Shown here: positions 4,507-8,094 of the stretch, one piece after another
Numbering within the stretch: position 1 is the first letter of the stretch
How the letters are laid out: each line of letters starts with the position of its first letter
Assembly: GCA_023252095.1 (NCBI GenBank)
Contig: JAHEXN010000156.1
Location: 1-8,094, forward strand
Source of the DNA: Actinomycetes bacterium
Lineage (GTDB): Bacteria > Actinomycetota > Actinomycetes > Propionibacteriales > Nocardioidaceae
DNA: 8,094 bases
Direction: 5' to 3'
Made by a program: the position numbers and the translations under genes
The notes under the pieces: generated by a model
Seen by the model: the letters and a program-made list of their open reading frames with translations, nothing else
Databases searched by the model: none
Told to the model about the DNA's origin: nothing

Positions 4507-5967
4507 TCAGGGGTGCTCCTCGACGGCGCGGGAGTCGGTCAGGGTCAGGGCACCCCAGCCCGCGACCAGACCGACCACGACGGCCAACGCGCCGAACATC
4601 ACGCGCTCACCGTGGAAGAAGGACGCGACGAGATCGCTGGTCCACGTGCCCGAGGGGAGATGAGTCGTCACGAGCACCGCGATCAAGGTGCCGACCACGG
4701 CCGTGCCGACGCTCGTGCCGACCTCCTGCGCGGTGTCGTTGAGCGCCGTGCCCATCGACGTCCGGTTCGCTGGCATGGCGTCGACCAGGGCCACGGCGCA
4801 GATCGTCATGACGGTGCGCAGGCCGATCGTCATGGCGACCATCGCGGCGGCGATCGCGAGGTAGCCGTGCTCCACGCCCCACGCCATTCCGGCGAGCGAC
4901 GCGGCGAGGAACCCGACGCCGATCAGGCAGGCGATCCGGTGGCCGTACCGCTTGACCAGCGCCTCCGAGAGCGGTGACGCCAGGATCATCGTGGCGATGA
5001 GCGGCAGGTTCGCCAGCCCCGCACGCATGGGGCTCCAGCCGTAGGCGTACTGGAAGTGCAGGATCAGTCCAAACATGACCCCGGCCATCGCGATCGAGGT
5101 GCCGACCTGGGCGAGCGCGGCGCCGCGGACCGTGCCGTTGCGGAACAGCCCGAGGTCCAGCATGGGCGACGGCGTCCGCCGCTCGTGCCACACGAACGTG
5201 GCCAGCGCTCCGACCGCGCCGACGGCGGTCAGGAGTGTCGTGGTGGCGAGCCATCCGTGCTCGACAGCGTTGGTCAGCGTGTAGCAGGCGAGGCCGATTG
5301 CGGCGATGCTGAGCACGGCACCGGGGAGGTCGAGCCGGTCGTCGGTGAGGTCCTCACGCCGATCGGGCGCGACACCCTTCCAGACGCCGATGCCGGCGAT
5401 CAGCGCGATCGGAGCGTTGACGACGAGCAGCCACTCCCAACTCACGTGGGCCAGGGCGCTGCCGCCGAGCAGCGGGCCGAGCACGAAGCCTGACATGCCG
5501 ACCACGATCATGAGCGTCATGGCGCGCATGCGCAGCGCCGGGTCGTCGAACAGGCGGAAGACGAGCGAGTTCGTGATGGGCGCCATGGCTGCGGCGCACA
5601 CGCCCAGCCCGGCGCGCAGCGCGATGAGCTCGCCAGCCGTCGAGACGAGCACGACGAGCAGGCTCAGGCTGCCGAACACGGCCAGCCCGACGAGCAGCAC
5701 GCGGCGCCTCCCGAGCCGGTCGGCGGTCGCGCCGGCCGGGAGCAGGAGCCCGCCGAAGGTCAGGGAGTAGGCGCCGGTGATCCACTGCAGCGTCGTGGTC
5801 TCACCGCCGAGGTCCCGCCCGATCGTGGGCAGGGCGATCGTCAGCAGCGTGTTGTCGACCATCTCGACGAAGAACGCCAGGCAGAGCGCGGTGAGGGGGA
5901 TCCACGCCGCGCGCAGCGAGGGGTAGGTACGGCTGGGGGCTGGGGTCTCAGTGATGGGGGTGGTCAT
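4507..5967 (-). CDS. MFS drug efflux transporter, DHA2 (14-TM, EmrB/QacA) family
   Basis: This 486-aa integral membrane protein is a drug:proton antiporter by family. Visible marks are TM1 with FFVEMVDNTLLTIALPTIG (32-50), where Asp38 is the conserved acidic residue; motif A GATADRLGRRRV (79-90) between TM2 and TM3; motif C-like GMSGFVLGPLLGGS (157-170) in TM5; and late DTAQEVGTSVGTAVVG, typical of DHA2 pumps. Hydrophobic stretches fit about 14 helices. The chosen ATG at 5967 has a GGAGG at 5976-5980, 8 bases upstream; an ATG at 5991 lies before that site and is less likely. The gene is divergent from a TetR-family gene, and its promoter carries three palindromes, so it is probably the repressor's target. 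Substrate cannot be told from sequence. Confidence 0.92.
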   Translation of the reverse strand: MTTPITETPAPSRTYPSLRAAWIPLTALCLAFFVEMVDNTLLTIALPTIGRDLGGETTTLQWITGAYSLTFGGLLLPAGATADRLGRRRVLLVGLAVFGSLSLLVVLVSTAGELIALRAGLGVCAAAMAPITNSLVFRLFDDPALRMRAMTLMIVVGMSGFVLGPLLGGSALAHVSWEWLLVVNAPIALIAGIGVWKGVAPDRREDLTDDRLDLPGAVLSIAAIGLACYTLTNAVEHGWLATTTLLTAVGAVGALATFVWHERRTPSPMLDLGLFRNGTVRGAALAQVGTSIAMAGVMFGLILHFQYAYGWSPMRAGLANLPLIATMILASPLSEALVKRYGHRIACLIGVGFLAASLAGMAWGVEHGYLAIAAAMVAMTIGLRTVMTICAVALVDAMPANRTSMGTALNDTAQEVGTSVGTAVVGTLIAVLVTTHLPSGTWTSDLVASFFHGERVMFGALAVVVGLVAGWGALTLTDSRAVEEHP

Positions 5968-5990
5968 CGCGACCGCCTCCTCTCGACTCA

Positions 5991-6043
5991 TCGAACGGTG
6001 TTCGAGTCTCGAACGCCGTTCGATAAGATAGAACATTGTTCGA
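5991..6043. promoter_or_regulatory. Triple palindromic TetR-type operator in the divergent efflux/regulator promoter region
   Basis: Three 15-bp sites TCGAAC-N3-GTTCGA occur at 5991-6005, 6009-6023 (both perfect) and 6029-6043 (one mismatch, TAGAAC in the left arm). Their starts are 18 and 20 bp apart. The third site fills the spacer of the pump promoter, the second covers its start site, and the first lies in its leader. A repressor bound here would block the pump and probably also its own gene. Confidence 0.75.
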
Positions 6044-6053
6044 TGTTGTACAA
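6025..6053 (-). promoter_or_regulatory. Promoter of the efflux gene (TTGTAC-17-TATCTT)
   Basis: On the minus strand a -35 box TTGTAC (6053-6048) and a -10 box TATCTT (6030-6025) are separated by 17 bases. The expected start is near 6018, giving a leader of about 50 bases with a GGAGG. The best candidate for the divergent regulator on the plus strand is the overlapping TAAGAT (6024-6029) with TTCGAG (6001-6006), 17 bases apart; it is weaker. Confidence 0.6.
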
Positions 6054-6073
6054 GATGTGATGGGATGTGAGGC

Positions 6074-6790
6074 ATGGCACCCCCCTCTGAGCGGCCCGTG
6101 GCACGGCGTCGGACTGGACGCCCGCGCGCCACGCACTCGATGGACGCGGTGCTGACCGAGGCCGTCACGCTGCTCGACGAGGCCGGGGAGTCGGCCCTCA
6201 CGTTCCGTGCCCTCGCCGAACGGCTGGGCGGCGGGGTGGCCAGCATCTACTGGTACGTCTCGAGCAAGGACGAGCTGCTCGACCGAGCCACCGACCACGT
6301 CCTCCAGGGCGTGCTGACCGACATCGAGCGCCTCGCCCGCACCGACGACGCCATCGATGACCTCCGCAAGATCGCCCTCACCCTGTTCGAGGCGATCGTC
6401 GACCGACCGTGGCTCGGGGCGTACTTCCTGCGCAACACGGAGCTCCAGCCTCACGCGCTGAAGATGTACGACCGGCTCGGCCGTGAGGTGCTTCGGCTCG
6501 GGGGTCTCACCCCGACGCAGCAGTTCCACGCCGTCTCGGCGGTCGTCGGTTTCGTCGTCGGCATCGCCGCCGACCTGGGCCAGGAGCCGCCGCGCGAAGT
6601 CCTGGAGGGGAAGGTCGGGCGCGACGAGTACCTCGAACGGTTCGCCGATCAGTGGCGCGCACTCGACCCCGAGGAGTACCCGTTCGTGACGCACGTCGTG
6701 GAGGAGTTCTCCGGCCACGACGACGCCGATCAGTTCCGGGCGGGCCTCGATCTGCTGCTGGCCGGTCTGCGGCTGCAGGCCGAGGGCTGA
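6074..6790 (+). CDS. TetR/AcrR-family transcriptional repressor, likely regulator of the divergent efflux pump
   Basis: The protein is 238 aa. After a basic N-terminal arm (RRRTGRPRATHS, 11-22) comes the TetR DNA-binding domain: helix 1 MDAVLTEAVTLLDEAG and the helix-turn-helix LTFRALAERLGGGVASIYWYVSSKDELL (42-69), with the conserved YWYVSSKDELL ending. The remaining residues, about 75-235, are the helical ligand-binding and dimerisation domain; no specific ligand family is recognisable. It is transcribed away from the DHA2 pump, the classic arrangement for a drug-responsive repressor, and the 106-bp gap has three matching palindromes. The start fits the basic arm; the Shine-Dalgarno sequence is weak (GGGA at 6062-6065). 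The gene ends convergently with the downstream hydrolase. Confidence 0.9.
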   Translation: MAPPSERPVARRRTGRPRATHSMDAVLTEAVTLLDEAGESALTFRALAERLGGGVASIYWYVSSKDELLDRATDHVLQGVLTDIERLARTDDAIDDLRKIALTLFEAIVDRPWLGAYFLRNTELQPHALKMYDRLGREVLRLGGLTPTQQFHAVSAVVGFVVGIAADLGQEPPREVLEGKVGRDEYLERFADQWRALDPEEYPFVTHVVEEFSGHDDADQFRAGLDLLLAGLRLQAEG

Positions 6791-6797
6791 CCCAGGT

Positions 6798-6902
6798 TCA
6801 GCGTCCGGACCTCGGCCGGCGCAGCGCCCAGAACGTCGCCGCGGTGGCTCCGACCGCAGCCACGAGGAAGCCTCCGAGGACCCGCCCCCGGTGGTCAGCC
6901 AG
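6798..6902 (-). CDS. Possible tiny membrane ORF overlapping the hydrolase stop (34 aa, CTG start)
   Basis: On the minus strand, after the hydrolase and overlapping its stop, a frame reads LADHRGRVLGGFLVAAVGAT, then AATFWALRRPRSGR and a stop. This gives a hydrophobic helix with a basic end, like a small membrane protein. 29 of 34 codons end in G or C. No ATG or GTG lies at its beginning; CTG at 6902 or an internal GTG (21 aa) would have to serve, possibly by coupling to the hydrolase stop. It could be noise or the tail of a degraded gene. I recognise no family. Confidence 0.25.
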   Translation of the reverse strand: MADHRGRVLGGFLVAAVGATAATFWALRRPRSGR

Positions 6903-7653
6903 GGGCGCCTGGAAACACCCGGGTGTCGTGGGCGTTGATCACCGTGGCGTCGGGGTCGGTGTGAAGCGCGGCGAGGGCCGAATGGTTGGTCCTCAGCCGC
7001 TTCGGGATGCGAGCCACGCTCTTCTCGAACGCGCGGAGGATCCCGACCTTCGCGAGGGTCGGGTCGTAGTGGCTCGCGTCGAACACCGCGTCGCCGGCGT
7101 GCACGACCAGCCCCGACTCACCCTGGACCGTGACGGCGGCGTGGCCGCGGGTGTGGCCGATCATCGGCACGAGGGTGATGCCGTCGAGCACCTCGATCGC
7201 CGAGAGCCCGTGCCGCCAGGGATCGCCCTGGCCGGCGTGTCTCTGCACGATCGGCGAGCCACCGAGGTGCGCCGAGCGGTAGCGCGTCTTCTCGACCGCC
7301 TTGATGTCGGACGTGGCCGCCGCCCACTCGGCCGCCGTCGTGTGCCAGGTCGCGTGCGGGAAGTCGACGGCTCCACCGACGTGGTCGAAGTCGAGGTGGG
7401 TCAGCACGACGTGGGCGACGTCGGACGGGTCGAACCCTGCGGCCTCGACCGCGTCGATCGCCGTCACACCCGCTTGCGGCCGCAGCAGGTGCCGTGCCGG
7501 CCCGAGTCGCTGTGGGTCGGCGAGGTCGCCGCGCCCCAGGCCGCTGTCGACCAGCGTCAGCCCGTCCGGGTGCTCGACCAGCAGGACGTGGCAGATGATC
7601 GGGGGACCGAGCGGCGGCGCCATGCGCCCCGCGACGAGATGGTGGACGCGCAT
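6895..7653 (-). CDS. MBL-fold metallo-hydrolase (lactonase-like), HxDxDH variant
   Basis: This 252-aa cytosolic protein belongs to the metallo-beta-lactamase superfamily and resembles the AiiA/lactonase branch. Visible metal-site elements are VVLTHLDFDHVGG (82-94) with His86, Asp88, Asp90 and His91; GHTRGH (166-171) with His171; HAGD (185-188) with bridging Asp188; and NAHD (240-243) with His242. The usual HxHxDH motif has Asp88 in place of the second His, a substitution I associate with some hydrolases of this branch. Substrate is unknown; acyl-homoserine lactone or another ester or lactone is possible. Promoter TACCAT lies 6 bases before the ATG at 7653, indicating its own leaderless transcript although the gene lies only 44 bases beyond a same-strand neighbour. 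Confidence 0.85.
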   Translation of the reverse strand: MRVHHLVAGRMAPPLGPPIICHVLLVEHPDGLTLVDSGLGRGDLADPQRLGPARHLLRPQAGVTAIDAVEAAGFDPSDVAHVVLTHLDFDHVGGAVDFPHATWHTTAAEWAAATSDIKAVEKTRYRSAHLGGSPIVQRHAGQGDPWRHGLSAIEVLDGITLVPMIGHTRGHAAVTVQGESGLVVHAGDAVFDASHYDPTLAKVGILRAFEKSVARIPKRLRTNHSALAALHTDPDATVINAHDTRVFPGAPG

Positions 7654-7665
7654 GCCGTGATGGTA
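7654..7665 (-). promoter_or_regulatory. Probable leaderless promoter (-10 TACCAT)
   Basis: On the minus strand TACCAT (7665-7660) is followed by CACGGC and the ATG at 7653. No Shine-Dalgarno sequence is visible in the 44-base gap. No clear -35 box is seen. Confidence 0.45.
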
Positions 7666-7697
7666 GGCCCGCTCATGCGCTCACGAGGCCCGATCGC

Positions 7698-8094
7698 CTA
7701 CTTCTTCTTGGTGGCCTTCTTGCGCGCCGCGGGACGGTGGACGAGCACGGGCGCCGTGGCCTGGTTCAGGACCTTGTTCGCGACCGAGCCCATCAGCACG
7801 GCCTGCGTGCGGGTGCTGCTGCTGGCGAGGACGATCAGACCCGAGTTGAATCGCGTCGCGGCCTTGAGGATCTCGTGGGCGGGCGATCCGCCGTAGACGT
7901 GGGTCGAGACGGGCGGACCCCAGTCGGTGAGCTCGGCGGCGACGCTCAGCACGGCCTTCTCGGCCGACGCGCGGAACGACATCTCGTCGATGCTCGAGTC
8001 GTCGTCGGTCGCGAACGGCACGGCGGCCAGGGGGCTCACGACCGCGACGACGGAGACCTTCGTGACGGTCTTCGCGTCGACGGTCTTGCGCAGG
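7698..8094 (-). CDS. Universal stress protein-like (UspA) domain, C-terminal part, 5' truncated
   Basis: The frame stays open to the window edge, so the gene starts beyond 8094; the GTG at 8039 is internal. About 130 residues are visible. The fold is recognised from a strand such as KVSVVAVVSPL, the helix EKAVLSVAAEL, STHVYGGSPAHEILKAATRFNSGLIVLAS, and MGSVANKVLNQATAPVLVHRP, which parallel the second half of USP domains. The nucleotide-binding signature G-x2-G-x9-G-S/T is partly lost: the usual first glycines are replaced by ASSSTR, while the final Gly-Ser is kept, so ATP binding is doubtful. The C-terminus is a short Lys/Arg-rich tail (AARKKATKKK). It is on the same strand as the hydrolase but probably a separate transcript. 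Confidence 0.75.
   Translation of the reverse strand, partial: LRKTVDAKTVTKVSVVAVVSPLAAVPFATDDDSSIDEMSFRASAEKAVLSVAAELTDWGPPVSTHVYGGSPAHEILKAATRFNSGLIVLASSSTRTQAVLMGSVANKVLNQATAPVLVHRPAARKKATKKK

Noticed and set aside
5991..6043. LexA/SOS boxes (TCGAAC...GTTCGA)
   Set aside because: The arms match actinobacterial SOS boxes, but the spacer is 3 bases in all three copies and LexA needs 4. A divergent TetR gene gives a better explanation.
5968..6246. N-terminal extension of the efflux pump
   Set aside because: It would run through the divergent promoter and into tetR; the GGAGG at 5976-5980 and the family start support the ATG at 5967.
6883..6895. Third copy of the 50-bp repeat
   Set aside because: Only the first 11 bases (cccccggtggt) match; the following gttgaggtgcga block is missing.
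6652..7896. 414-codon open frame on the plus strand across the hydrolase
   Set aside because: It is antisense to the MBL-fold gene, whose metal motifs are intact, and overlaps tetR in another frame; no recognisable protein.
1..8094. CRISPR array, tRNA or rRNA genes, insertion sequences
   Set aside because: No regularly spaced repeats with unique spacers, no tRNA-like cloverleaf, no rRNA-like stretch and no transposase frame were seen on reading both strands.

Overview
The window looks like chromosomal DNA from a high-GC Gram-positive actinobacterium. Third codon positions are almost all G or C, and actinobacterial family types recur: an SCO6745-like protein, a SirR/MntR-type regulator and an IucB/MbtK-like N-acyltransferase. 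Several genes have a TANNNT -10 box placed 6-7 bases before the ATG, which is typical of leaderless mRNAs. A Propionibacteriales/Nocardioidaceae-type host is my guess from overall feel; it is not proven here.

Layout. (1) 1-1147, + strand: the C-terminal end of a penicillin-acylase-family protein, cut by the window edge, overlaps by 4 bases a GNAT acyltransferase of the siderophore-hydroxamate type. (2) 1148-2310: a copy of an interspersed hairpin repeat, a palindromic operator-like site, an unrecognised 43-aa membrane-type small ORF, a 23-bp tandem duplication, then an MntR/SirR-type DtxR-family metalloregulator followed by a second copy of the repeat. (3) 2308-3841, - strand: an SCO6745-like protein, and upstream of it a VapBC toxin-antitoxin pair whose promoter carries three 8-bp iterons. 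(4) 3957-4427, + strand: an RraA-family protein, ending at a long inverted repeat that separates it from the convergent next gene. (5) 4507-6790: a divergent pair, a DHA2-type 14-TM drug efflux pump (-) and a TetR-family repressor (+). The 106-bp gap between them holds three near-identical palindromes placed on the pump promoter. (6) 6798-8094, - strand: a metallo-beta-lactamase-fold hydrolase, a possible tiny overlapping membrane ORF after it, and the C-terminal part of a universal-stress-like protein cut by the window edge.

How they fit together. There is no single large operon. These are small self-contained modules: metal or siderophore related (GNAT, MntR, possibly the small ORF), toxin-antitoxin, RraA, and TetR-regulated efflux. 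The two most interesting signals are the small ORF with its 22-bp palindrome directly upstream of the MntR-type regulator, and the exact operator architectures at vapBC (8-bp tandem iterons) and at the TetR/efflux pair (three TCGAAC-N3-GTTCGA sites). Every intergenic gap is shorter than 300 bases.
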